From Acanthosepion pharaonis (Eukaryota > Mollusca > Cephalopoda > Sepiida > Sepiidae): 64,000 nt of DNA. Each line of letters starts with the position of its first letter. Position 1 is the first letter of the stretch. The notes below the pieces were generated by a model that was given only the letters and a program-made list of their open reading frames with translations, was not told the DNA's origin and did not search any database. A program made the translations under genes and the position numbers. This document shows, piece after piece, positions 9,560 through 20,554 of the stretch. The DNA lies in NCBI GenBank assembly GCA_903632075.3, contig CAHIKZ030005439.1:1703501-1767500 (forward strand), given 5' to 3'.

Positions 9560-10810
9560 CCATGATCCTAAAAGATCAATGCACACAACATAGTCATGTG
9601 CCCAGGTCAATAATCAATCATCAAAAAGTATGCACTATGTAATGTATAATGTGCTAAATCAACAGCTAACCACAGCCAATTATTTGTCATTCCAATCTCA
9701 CCAGGATCATGTACATACAAGGCAGGGTCAATCGATTAAGATCTAATGCAGTTCCTGACCACCCTCTGGACTTACTCTCTTTTTATGAGAATGTTGACTT
9801 TTTGCACCAAATATAGAATCATATCCACTCCCATATGATTCATACCATGCAACTCTTCTAATTCTCTGATCCCTAGACTGCATACTGGAGTCTCTTCCTC
9901 TTCATTGATGACCAACCACTTTTTATTTACTTGAGTTAATGCATCTGCTTTATATCTTTCTGAAGGCACAAACACTGCTTTCATTTGTAATCCAAATTCA
10001 GATATTAACTCTCCCAGTATTCCTAATCTCTGCTTCACTATCATTTCTCCAGCACTTTTTGTTCATATTCTCCTCTATAGCAGAGTTCATCCAAAATTGT
10101 ACTGTGGCTGAATGAATCCTTATTTCCACCTCTCTTAACCCCCACTTTAAAGCCAAATTAATGCCTTTTAGCACAACATCTAATTCAGCCACATTGATGT
10201 GGTTATAGTAATCCTTTTTTTCTCAGCCATGCTGCATCTTCTGCCCCAAAACCACCGATCTCTATGACTACACCTGTAGCAATACTGCTAGTATCACAAT
10301 ACACTATTCCTGTTTTCATTTTAGAGCTGTGTCGAGTCCTGATCACAGGGTTCTCTTTCTTTACCTCAGCTAAGATCTCCTGCATCACACTGACAATTTC
10401 ATCATCGACTTTACATTTTCAGTCTGTCTTGCTTATGCTTCAAGTAGCTGCAATCCGGTCACAGCCATCAAGGAAAAGGGTAGTGCCCCAACAGTTTTCC
10501 ACAGACCAAAAACAATTCTCACCTACTCATCTTTCTTGCCACCTGTGGGACTTTTTTGCCCCTTCCAAACACCAGTTCACCCACTTTTCTTCTCTTCAGC
10601 TTAAGGCCCAACACTGCCCCTCCTTCTAAGAGTTCTGATTCCTTAAGATAATCCCTAACTTCTGCCATCAATACCTTTGTTACATCTATCCTGATATCAT
10701 CAATGTATGAATCAGTGGCTTCTTTTGTCTTATTATCCTTCATCAGCACAGTTTTTAGGACCACTGCCATAATTTTCGGTGCAGCATTGAGGTTTGAATC
10801 CCAATTAAGT
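9560..10810 (-). pseudogene. retroviral-type pol fragment: RT end, RNase H, integrase start
   Basis: Read on the minus strand, pieces of one pol follow each other. First, RT with 'SYIDDIRIDV' (10770-10519). Then RNase H with the D of 'VYCDTSSIATGVV' and the E of 'VAELDVVLKG' (10388-9998); the third acidic site reads His in 'IHSATV' where Asp is expected. Then an integrase zinc-binding start, 'HGMNHMGVDMILYLVQKVN', and part of the core ending near 9560. Frameshifts separate the pieces. This pol type is found in several invertebrate LTR elements; whether it is gypsy or a related lineage is not settled here. No LTRs were found, so it is a fragment. The minus-strand orientation differs from the other gypsy copies. 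Confidence 0.75.
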
Positions 10811-11210
10811 CAGGTAGTAAGTTTTCCTCTTATAGTGCACCAGCTGGTATTACTATAGTTTCTCTGTGACATGTAACTGCAGGTAGGCTGATTTTAAAAC
10901 CATGATCATAAAATAGGAGTTGACATGCCGTTAAATCCAACATCCATCCATCCATGATCATAGTTTGCCCCCAACCAACTGCCTCCATTTTCTCATTTTT
11001 TCATCACACACATCAATTATGTTGCTCCCAGTATGGCACTCTACATAACAGTTCAACTCATGAAAGTCTATTTCTTTCCATCAAACTCTGCTATGACATC
11101 CTTGTCTTCAATTTTTTAGGATATTGCTGCATATGCATCTTGCCTCCAAGTGATCTATATATTATCAGTATATATATATATATATATAAACAAACATTTT
11201 GTACCACAAA
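10811..11210. other. non-coding stretch with short CATC and TA repeats
   Basis: Contains 'catccatccatcc' near 10942 and a short TA run near 11170. The plus frame at 10954-11346 crosses the TA run and the Penelope tail and looks like chance. Confidence 0.4.
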
Positions 11211-11214
11211 ATTT

Positions 11215-11342
11215 ATATATGGCTTGATGATGATGGAGCATATTTTGTCCAAAACTTCTTCAAAAAGATTCATTGGAACAACAATAATCAAAACAGTGAA
11301 ACTGAAAAAAGTTAAACATTTAAATAAGGAGCCATGTCTAAA
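11215..11342 (-). repeat. Penelope tail-like sequence, minus orientation
   Basis: On the minus strand this reads '...cagtttcactgttttgatta' and then 'ttccaatgaatctttttgaa'. It is about three-quarters similar, by eye, to 12550-12660 on the plus strand. It lies on the 3' side of the minus-strand Penelope frames. Confidence 0.7.
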
Positions 11343-11429
11343 ATAAATTTATTACTAAAAACAAACAAATCTGTGTAAATAAGCTCCTAATGAGTATAAA
11401 ACAGGAAAAAACTTATTCACACCCATCCA

Positions 11430-12515
11430 TGAGACACAGAGAACAAAGAAAGTTTTCTTTCTGCCTGCACAAAGTCAGTTGATAAAGCTTTATGTAAACA
11501 GCTTCTAAAAATTGTAAATGTTTAACCAGTCAAGCCCTGAATACTCTATTAACATATTTGGAAGTGCAACCCAGATTTTTAATCAAATAAAGTCCAATCA
11601 CTGACTCACAAACTGACTGAGTCAAGTAATTACTGTTACTAGTTCCACCTTGTCTTATATAGGGAGACATGTGTTGTCTAATCTGAGTTTCCAACAGCAA
11701 GTTGGTTCATCCCACATAATCAGCCTCACACCAACATTTAAATTAATAAATCACAGAACTAATTTGCAAGTATTCAAACCATCCTTTAAAAAATGGGAAC
11801 ACTGGCATAGTATTAAATACAACACACAGCTTGACAGAAGAAAAGCAAGAAGTCACATACATTGATACCCTATCAGCAAGTGTCTAACTCCACCTACACA
11901 AACATGGTAGTTTTAAATAAACTGGACACAGACCAGTTCTAAAAAAAAACAAAAAACAAGAGCTTTAAAACACTTACATTCCACCATATATATTCTCCAA
12001 GTAGCCATCATCCTGGAAAATATTGTAAATGTTCATCAATTTCTCCTCCAACTTACAAGATGAACATATTATCAGAGCATGGTGGACCAAGGTAAAAATT
12101 AAATTAATCATACGGGACTTTGGAACAAAAGAATTCCAATTGGTGTACAACCCAGTAAAAGTGGGCCTACAATATATAATGGTAATAAACGACCCCTCCT
12201 CCCATTCAACCAGCACATCCAAAAAGGGTATTGTGGGATCACTCTCCACTTCTATAGTAAACAAAAAAAAGAGATGGAGGAAATTAAACTTAAGATAAAA
12301 AGCCCCTGCCTCTTAGAAATAATTAAAAACAGAAAAAGCATCATTCACATAATGTAAGTACATACAGTCTATGGAAGCTTATAAATAAATGATATTCATA
12401 AAAATCCACAAAAATATTAGCCAAAATAAGACCCAAGGGGCTATCCATCAATATGCCATCAATCTGGGCATAAACAATATCATTAAAGCTAAATTTAACC
12501 CCCTCAGTGACTAAA
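11430..12515 (-). pseudogene. Penelope-like element, minus strand (RT and endonuclease region)
   Basis: From right to left on the minus strand the pieces are: RT with 'DGILMDSPLGLILANIFVDF' near 12490-12380, where a substituted LYVLTLCE takes the place of the usual YVDD catalytic box; then the frame 12264-11974 with 'IPFLDVLVEWEEGSF', 'YCRPTFTGLYTNWNSFVP' and 'HHALIICSSCKLEEKL'; then 'LADRVSMYVTSCFSSVKL' near 11900-11840; and 'LEAVYIKLYQLTLCRQKENF' near 11500-11440. The order matches the copy at 4648-5360. The middle frame is open for 96 codons but has lost its neighbours to stops and shifts. Penelope enzymes extend nicked chromosomal ends, and this copy is inactive. Confidence 0.85.
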
Positions 12516-12534
12516 TGCATTATTTATTCATATC

Positions 12535-12668
12535 TTTTTATTTACCCACCCCCATTTTTACCTTTTTCAGTTTCGCCATTTTTATTAATGTTGTTCCATT
12601 GAATCTTTCTGAAGAAGTGTTTGATGAAAAAGGTCCCTTTAAAAGAATGCCTTCTATCATTTTCAAAG
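12535..12668 (+). repeat. inverted second copy of the Penelope tail
   Basis: Plus-strand 'cagtttcgccatttttatta', 'ttccattgaatctttctgaa' and 'gaagtgtttgatgaaaa' match the reverse complement of 11215-11342. Together the two copies bracket the minus-strand Penelope coding region in opposite orientation, as Penelope elements with inverted terminal repeats do. Confidence 0.7.
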
Positions 12669-12669
12669 C

Positions 12670-12703
<34 letters not shown>

Positions 12704-12872
12704 TACATACATATATATACACATACATACATATATATATACACATACATACATACATACATATATATACACATACATACATATATATATACACATACAT
12801 ACATACATACATATACATATATATATATATACATACATGCATATACATACATATATATACATACATACATGC

Positions 12873-12928
<56 letters not shown>

Positions 12929-12953
12929 TATATATATATATATATATATATAT
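12669..12953. repeat. TACA/TA compound microsatellite
   Basis: About 285 bp of alternating TACA and TA runs, with a few CA and TGCA units. Long Tyr/Ile/His-type frames in several phases across it are artefacts of the repeat. Confidence 0.95.
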
Positions 12954-12956
12954 CAA

Positions 12957-13711
12957 TTTAGTAAGGTTAATATCTACCTTTTGTTATATAAAGTCTTTTT
13001 CTGTCTGTCTAAGGCAAATTGGATAGATGCTATTATTTTGAACTTCATTTGATGTTAAGATGTTTACCACTATCTTCTGTTTAAATATTTTTACACACTT
13101 AAATATGGAAAGCATGATCTAAAATTGATTTTCTCTTAAGCCACAGTTTTCCAAGTTGAAATTAGGGGTACTTACTATTATAATACTGAAGACATAACTG
13201 CATAAAACCTCTACAAGAGACACATTTTACAATGCTCAGTTACTAATATAAAAAATAACAGTGTTGTAGAGATAACACACCTCTCCAGAATAGGACTTGG
13301 TCTCATCAAATACATATAGACTGACACTGAGTATTGTCAGTAGATGGAGAGAAATAGTAGAGAGTTAGAAATCTGGTGTATCTGATTAATACCGATTTTA
13401 GGAAGACCACGTCAACTAAAAAAAAATATTCTATTTCTTGAGTGTGTTATCTTCATTCAATGCAATGAAGACATAACAGTGCCGATGAGAATTTGAATGC
13501 ACACAAAAAAAAAAAATTTTCCCCTCTCACTTAGCATAAATAGCTGGTGAAGAAAATTCAAAATTCATGGAACAGAATTTTGTGGATTTTGTGTATATTT
13601 ATAGCATGACAAGGAAGTCAATAAACTTTAAGGCTGTATGATATATAGCTATTAGGAAAAAACAAACTTTTTCTTCCTAATTAAGGACTATTTGTATGAA
13701 CACAATACACT
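12957..13711. other. non-coding stretch, possibly decayed 5' LTR of gypsy 2
   Basis: No frame or known repeat seen. It lies just 5' of the gag start at 13712, where an LTR would be expected, but no partner was recognised downstream of 21.2 kb. Confidence 0.35.
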
Positions 13712-14300
13712 ATGGAAGAATTGAAGATAGTTATTCAGGAACTATTACAACAAATGCAGTGGAAGTGGATTGAATATCAAGAACAGATAAAAGCAATCCT
13801 GGAAAAGCAAGGAACAGACAATGCATCCATTTCATTTTTGCCAGACTCAGTCACTAACTCAATTAGTGAATTTAATTACATCGCAGAAGAAAACATTACA
13901 TTCCTATCATATTAAAGACATTTTTATGTTTAATGTTCTTTTATAAGATCTGCTCTGTTTAGATAAACAAATATTTACCGGCCTAAATGAAATTTTCTGT
14001 TTATAATAAACAGTATTAAATAACATTTCAAAATAAAATTGAATGTCTGAGTAAAATAGGATTTCATAGAAAATATTCGTTCTTTGACAGGATTCGAACC
14101 TGCATCCCATAATGGAACTTTGTCCATATTTTACAGAAGGTATGAGGCCATTTTCCTTAAGAATGTCAAAGTTGGTCAAAAAGTTGTCTTCTGTTATGAA
14201 AATTTTGCCCCGCTGAACATGAGAAATATCTGAATTTCATTTTCTGAATACTCCAGAAAAAGTGTCATTTAACAAAACAGTGTCAAAAATAAAATTATGA
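13712..14300 (+). pseudogene. gypsy 2 gag start, interrupted
   Basis: A 67-codon frame starts MEELKIVIQELLQQMQ and continues to 'DSVTNSISEFNYIAEENITF'. This is the N-terminus of a gypsy Gag: a Gln/Glu-rich helix and then the entry to the capsid. The gag reading appears to resume at about 14135 with 'FYRRYEAIFLKNVK' and 'CYENFAPLNM', so roughly 220 bp (13914-14130) interrupt it. The gene is dead. The Gag would form particles, and this copy retains only the start and a scrap of capsid. Confidence 0.75.
13914..14130 (-). mobile_element. short insert in gag, perhaps a tRNA-derived SINE
   Basis: The insert splits gag. On the minus strand it carries a good box-B/T-arm GCAGGTTCGAATCCTGT near 14090-14106. 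No matching box A or full tRNA fold was found, so it is not called as a tRNA gene. Confidence 0.4.
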
Positions 14301-14734
14301 AAAAATTCACTGTTTTATGCACATTTACTCAAATCAACAATTAGATATTAAAGAAAGCTACCGGAAGATTTTGATGTTAACGACTTAGTCAGAAATAATT
14401 GGACTAAATACCTTTTCATTGTTTCAATACATTTATTTTCATTTTGTCATATTATTATTATTCCATGCTTATTCAATTCAACACTAAGGACAAGAGACAT
14501 TTTTCACATATCCTGAACGAAATTTAAACTGGATAAATTATCCCGAGATTTCTAATCTTCATTTTGACATCAAGCAACAATGCAAATATCCCTCAAAACT
14601 AGAACAGGATTCAAAAAACTATACAGACTGTTGCGAATTTTTTTTTTTTGAGCAAAATTCAAAAGTACAAGTAGTTAGAAAAAAGAGGGTAACACCAAAA
14701 CAAAAATCAGAATAAAAAACACTACAAAACCTAA

Positions 14735-15482
14735 GGGGTAAGGATTTTAATTGTGGAAAAACAGGTCACAAACCTAAAAAGTTGAAAAGCAAAAAGAAAT
14801 TCCTTTAATTTAAAAAAGTACTACCAACTAAAAAACTGGGTTGGGAAAATTTGGGGTACAAATGAATAATGCTACAGTGGGATTTCAATTGGACACTGGT
14901 AGCGATATTACAATTTTTTCCAAACTTTTAAGTTGGCTAGCCCTAACTTGAGAGAAACTGAAAAAGAAATTAATTTTTTATGGGGGAAAATTATTAACAT
15001 TTTTATTTTCAATGAATATAATATTAAAAAATTCCAATTCAAGTTTACTAGGCATCCTAGAACTTATTTTGTTTCATTTTGAAAAATTATTTATAATTAT
15101 AAGCTGAAGAAATTTTAAATTCATGAATATTTTCTCAGAGGAAAATTACAAAGTCAAAACTTTTTAAATTTAAAAAATGTGATACTAGTTTTAAACCTAA
15201 AAAAGAAATATACCCTTTGCTGTTTGGGGTCTTATTTTGGATACATTTGAAAACCATGGAGTTATTGAAAAAATCTTTTATTTGGTCACAATAGCAGTTA
15301 ATTTGAAAAGAAAGTTAAGATTTGTTTATGCGCAAAAAATAAGTAAAATCCCTACAAATCAGAGGATATATTTGCCAAAATTTTTCAAAAATTAACCTGT
15401 CTGAGGCATATCTTCAAAAGTGAATAAGGAATTCCAGAAGTTTTTGACTATTAATATGCTTAAAGGGCTCTGTTAATTAGGT
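14735..15482 (+). pseudogene. gypsy 2 zinc knuckle, protease and first part of RT
   Basis: A degenerate knuckle 'FNCGKTGHKPKKLK' lies near 14740-14785, with the last Cys replaced. Then comes protease with 'ATVGFQLDTGSDITIF' near 14870-14920, keeping the D-T-G catalytic triad. RT scraps follow: 'CDTSFKPKKEIYP' near 15180, 'NLSEAYLQ' near 15395 and 'KFLTINMLKGL' near 15437-15470. The reading stops at 15482 within the sequence just before the conserved RT block LPFG, which resumes at 19490 after 4 kb of foreign DNA. Many stops; decay is heavy compared with gypsy 1. Confidence 0.8.
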
Positions 15483-18400
15483 CATGGTGTTCTATAAATT
15501 GTATACTGGATGCCGGCTGACAATTAAATCGTTTTAGTTTCAGTTTCAGTTTGAATGTGCGTACTGTGTACTCTTATGTTGTTGGCTCGAGAAGTTCAAG
15601 GAATCTTTTAATTTTACCTTTGGTTTGGAATATCATTTAACTTATTTAAGAAGATTTGATTATTTTAGTTTGAGTCCATTATTTATTTGTAAAAAAGTAA
15701 ACTTTGTGGTGTAAATTTACTTTAAAAAGATTTACTTAAGTTTAAAAATCCAAAAGATAAAGTTTTAATTCATTTTTTCATTTTCCTCTTAAAGTTTGTT
15801 ATTTTTTAATAAAGTTTGATTTGAGTAAAATGCAATTGAGTAATTTGTCTTATTTTTAAACAAAACAAAACAACGTTTAACAAATTTGAACAGAATTTAA
15901 TTTAGTTTCTTATTTTGTAAAAAAAAAATTTAAAATGAATTAAAATTTTTTTTTTTTTCATAAATTCAATGTCATTACTTAATTTGATATTTATTTTTGA
16001 TATCGCTAAAAAAAAAAAAAAACAGTTATGAGTGAAAACATAACGTCAATGAATAAAGTTTAATTTTCTCAAGTTTTTAACCATGATAAAAAATTAGCAT
16101 AAGTCAACATTTTTCTATTAAATTAAGTTTGAATAATAAATTTGAATAAAATTTTAATAGAGAAAGGTTCATTAACATTTCTATTTTCTCTATTAAAACT
16201 TTATCCAACATTTCCATTAAAAAGTAAAAAAAAAAACAAAACAAACGAATTTCTTCGCGCATTTGTTTCCGAAGTTAAAGAATAAATGATTATTTTTACT
16301 ACATTAGTTACCAATTGGTGAACTGTAAGTATTTTTTTACTTATTAGAATTAAAGAAAAAAATAACAATAATAAATTTATTACATGCAGTTAATGTCAAT
16401 ATTTTAATTATTATTTTTTTTTTTAGAAAGGTCTCCTTTTTTACGCCTTTTGACTACAAAATTTATTTTACAAGACAAGTATAATAATAATACTATTTTA
16501 TTTATTTATTTTAATATTTTTCTGATATTGTTGTTAAAGGACAAAATGCATTATTTTTTACTTTACTTTTAAATTGTTTTGCTTTAAGGTAAAAAAAAAG
16601 TTATTCCTATTTATATAGTTTAGAGCGTATTAAAATAACCAAACTAAAGGAAAGGCTACTTATGAATGTTTTTAAATTTAATATAAAGTTTTAAAGTAAA
16701 CAACATTGGCCTTCAAATTTTGATACCATAAAAGTTAATGGAAAAATACATCCAAAAAATCCACCATCTGTATGGCCAGGTGTGCCAAGTAGTCAAATAC
16801 CAACACCCTCTGTTCAAAAAAATATAAAAAAAAACCTCCAGTACTGTTAGAAATCAAATTGCTGATGAACTTAATGCTTTTTTAGAATTAGATAAAATTA
16901 TACAAATTTGAAAGAAAGTCTGCTTCAACAAAAAAGACTTTATATGTCCAGTTGTAGCATTTTTGGATGAAAATATTTTAAGTTAAAATTTTTAACTGTT
17001 CAATTATCAAAATCTATTGATGGTATTCCTCTCTTTATGTTGAAAATTTATAACAATTTGCGTTTTGAAACATTTCATTATGGAGTTAAGTGCTATGCTA
17101 GCAGCCTGTCCAAAAATCATATAAATACAGTTGATACTTGGTCAAAACTGGAAGAAATCATCCGATATTTAAATTCTATGGCTTTTGATCACAAGAAAAA
17201 TATCCTGAGTCAACAATTTTTAGCAATGGCCCCCAAAATGGTTGGAATAAAATACAGCTCAGATATAGTTGTGCATGCTTTTGGGTACTATGCAAGATCA
17301 CGGACATTGTATAATGAATTAAGATATGATTTTCAATTACTCTCATTAGCAACATTATGAAGGATAACGTCAAAAGTTTCAAAACTTAATAAAAAATCTT
17401 TTTTGTTATCTATATTTAATACTCTTAATACCAATCAAAAAGGGTGCATAATTCTCCATGATGACGTATATATCAAAAAGATGTTGCTATATCTTGGCAA
17501 ACAACTATTTGGTAAATCAGTTGACAATCCATCTGTACTTGCTCAAACAGTACTTGGTATAATGTTGATATGTCTCAATGGGAGTCCAAATTTTCTTACA
17601 AAATTGATTCCAATTTCAAAATTAACATCCGCCTTTTTATTTGAACAAATTGAGTTAACAGTCCAAGCCATCACATCTGTATCAGCTGATGTAAAGGCTA
17701 TTATATGTGATGGCAACCGCGTAAATCAAGCTTTTTTTAAATTATATCCTACACTTCCTGAAAAACCATGGTTAACTGAAGATAATAAACATTTGCTTTT
17801 TGATTATGTTCATCTGTTGAAAAATATTCGCAATTTGTGGCTGACAGAAAAAACAGGAGAACTAATCTTTGATGATGATGGAGTAAGTCGAGTTGCAAAA
17901 TGGACACATCTTAAACAGTTATATCGTTTTGAATCTGAAAGACTAGTCAGACTTTCAGATTTAAATGAAATTTCCATTGCTCCAAAGCCAATAGAAAGAC
18001 AACGGGTTTCTACTTGCCTCAGAGTGTTTTCTGAAAAAACATATAATGCACTTCTCACTCAGTCTGAAATAAGTGCAGGTAAGAATGATACTGCCCTCTT
18101 CATAAACAAGGTTTTGACATGGTGGAAAATTTTAAATGTTAAATGCCTTCAAATTGATAAATTACATAATGATCCTCTACAAGCTGAAATCAAATCTCCA
18201 AATGACACCCGACTTGATTTTATCATTGAATTTGGTAAAATGGCTCCTAATATGGCTGGCAGTCAAGGTAATTGTAAAAAACAATTATCCCAAAACATTG
18301 CTACTGCCATACATCATATTTGCAATGGAATTGTTAGTCTATGTCGACACCTTTTAGCTACAAGTCATAAATATGTACTACTTGGGCAATTTTCAACTGA

Positions 18401-19489
18401 TCCATTAGAAAAAGAATTTGGTAAACTTCGCCAAGGATCAGGTGGCACCTATTTTATAAATGTTCAACAATGTATTGAAAAGCTGCATATTAAGCAGACA
18501 TCTTTACTTTTAAATCAAAATGTAAATATTGATGAATTTGATGTTAATCCAGGTCACCAATGTACATCTTGTGATTATAAACTTTGTGAGGAAGGTTCAG
18601 AAATATTTGACAATCTGGAAAATTTAAAACCATCTCTTTCAATGAAATAAAAATGGCTCTTGTGTACATAGCTGGATATATTACAAGAAATGATAATCAA
18701 CCCAGTGAATGTTAAACCCATTTTTTATTATGAAAAGTATGGAAAATATACCAATTTAATTGACTGTGGAAAACTAAAAGTTCCTTCTGACCACACTTGT
18801 CAATGGTTATTTTTTTGTTTCATCCTTTTCCATACAATAAAGGAAAAGGTTTGCTATAAATCATTAAGTAACATTTTTATGCTTATTTCCGAGTTTCATT
18901 TTTTCAACATGGAGAAAAAGCATGCTTCTATTTTCGCAAATATATATAAATATAGTTTTGAAAAATTTTTGCAAACATGGCACACCTAGATCAGAAAAAG
19001 AACCAGCTCTAAAAGTTTTGAAACTTTCCTAGAATAATTTTGTTTTATTTGTCTATATTTCTGTGATGATTGATTGTTACATACACACTTTGGCTGATGT
19101 CTTCCAGCCTTCTTGGGTTCTGTTTGTCAAACCCAGTAACTGTAATGTAAATTTAAACCAAAGTCTTTATTCACTCACAGGGAATAGATTGAATAAAGTA
19201 TTCAGTGACACCTGTAAATAGTATAAATTTCTGATTCAATATATCTTTTACCAGAAATCATAATTACCCCTTTCTGTTGTTTAATAATTATCAGTGTTCA
19301 TAGCAAAAATACATATTTTCATTTATTTATCTTTCAACACATCCTATTATCCTCAGGTGTGAATAAAAATGTTATTCTAAATATTTCATAAAGTGGTTGA
19401 CTTCATTTTCTTCTAAAATTTCTGAAAATCCTACATTTTTCAATTGGCCTCCAGTTCTGGCTCTCAGTTGCGCCATGACTTGGCCTGGA
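15483..19489 (+). mobile_element. P-element/THAP9-type DNA transposon inserted in gypsy 2
   Basis: About 4 kb of DNA with a P-type transposase sits exactly where gypsy 2 RT is interrupted. The two sides of the gypsy reading meet within a few codons, as expected for a simple insertion with a short target duplication. A possible terminal repeat pair is 15483-15514 and 19446-19477 (inverted): both begin CATGG and both have ACTGGAKGCC at the same distance, but the middle does not match (17 of 32). P elements carry 31 bp repeats and 8 bp target duplications; neither is proved here. The 1.2 kb before the coding part and 0.4 kb after it are very AT-rich and non-coding. Confidence 0.75.
16705..19020 (+). 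pseudogene. P-element/THAP9-like transposase, nearly open
   Basis: A scrap of the THAP zinc-finger end 'QHWPSNFDTIKVNG' and the linker after it appear at 16705-16830. The catalytic region is open from about 16983 to 18650 apart from one TGA at 17358-17360. In the 415-residue frame (17403-18650) likely catalytic acids are D20/D21 in 'LHDDVYIKKM', D103 in 'ICDGNRVNQAFF' and a glutamate in 'STDPLEKEFGKLRQGSGG' (about 336-338), with the P-family blocks 'FDYVHLLKNIRNLW' and 'PIERQRVSTCLRVFSEKTY' between. After 18650 the C-terminal part continues in other frames ('MALVYIAGYITRND' at 18653, 'EKKHASIFANIY' near 18910). The family binds GTP and cuts at element ends. Loss of the N-terminus and the frame breaks make this copy inactive. 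Confidence 0.9.
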
Positions 19490-20554
19490 GTATAGAACGC
19501 CATGCCTTTAGTGTAAAAGTAGCCCCAGGTATTTTCCAGCAAATAATGGATACGATATTGGTTGGACTAGACGGTCTAATTGCTTACATAGATGATATAC
19601 TTATCAGTGCTACGAATATACATGTAAAACTTATTCAAAAAGTATTTCAGAGACTATATGATTACAGTTTCAAAATCAGTGAACAGAAATGCCAATTCTT
19701 TCTGGATAAGATTAAATATTTAGGTCAGATAATCAACAAAAAAGGAAGAAGACCAGATCCTGCTCAAGCAAGTGCCATTAAAGACATGCCTCCTCCGACA
19801 AATTTGGTAACCCTACAATCATTTCTCAGGTTAACAAATTATTATAATATTTATGTACCAGATATGTACAAATTGCAAGCACCTCTGAATAATTTACTTA
19901 AGAAGGCTACGAAATACAATTGGTTGGTGGAATGTCAAAAAGCTTTCAAAGGAATTAAAAAAACTACTAACTTCAGAGTTATTGCTGACACATTACAACC
20001 AGCACCGACAGATAACAGTAGCATTCGATGCGAGAAAATTTGGCATAGGAGTGGTAATAGGCCATAAATTCAAAGATGGTACAATGAAAGCAATTGCACA
20101 CACTTCAAGAAGTTTGACAAATACAGAAAAATGCTACAGTCAAATTGAAAAGGAAGTGCTTGCTATAATTTTTGCTGTAAAGAAATTTCACAGGATGATA
20201 TTAGGAAGAAAATTCATACTGCAAACTGATCATCATCCATTATTAAGTATATTCAATTTGAAGAAAGGGATTCCCGCACATTTGAAGAAAGGGATTCCCG
20301 CACATACTGCAAACAGACTATTATTTTCAAAGAAATTGGGGAACACAGATGATTTGTCCAGATTGATATTGAAATTTAAAGATTTTGAAGATACTGTGAT
20401 TGCTTTGCTGGAATCCAAAAGCAAAATTAAAAGCCTGGTTTTTAACACTATTAAAGAATTGCTGGTCATGATAGACGATATCAGAATTCATTCTAAAAAT
20501 GATACGTTTATTAAAAAAAACTATGAATTATGTTGTCAAAGTGAAGAAAACTAA
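19490..20554 (+). pseudogene. gypsy 2 RT second part and RNase H
   Basis: RT resumes at 'FSVKVAPGIFQQIMDTIL' and keeps the catalytic box YIDD near 19590, then the connection region to about 20000. RNase H follows in another frame (19982-20554) with 'FDARKFGIGVVIG', 'YSQIEKEVLAIIF' and 'LQTDHHPLLSIF'. The first acidic D and the other two are present. A 24 bp duplication (20257-20304) repeats eight codons, and a deletion just after it removes the end of RNase H. A frameshift lies near 19980-20030. The break points confirm one element together with 13712-15482. Confidence 0.88.
20257..20304 (+). repeat. 24 bp perfect tandem duplication in RNase H
   Basis: 20257-20280 and 20281-20304 are identical. 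Frame is kept, adding a second 'LKKGIPAH'. Confidence 0.98.

Noticed and set aside
12669..12953. CRISPR-like array
   Set aside because: The repeat is a simple tetranucleotide/dinucleotide microsatellite without spacers, in a eukaryotic genome.
12538..13052. Several long frames (97-148 codons) on both strands
   Set aside because: They are products of the TACA/TA microsatellite, which has no stops in most phases. Repetitive Tyr/Ile/His/Met composition.
14041..14160. tRNA gene on the minus strand
   Set aside because: The T-arm is good, but no D-arm, anticodon arm or well-paired acceptor could be found. More like a SINE or remnant.
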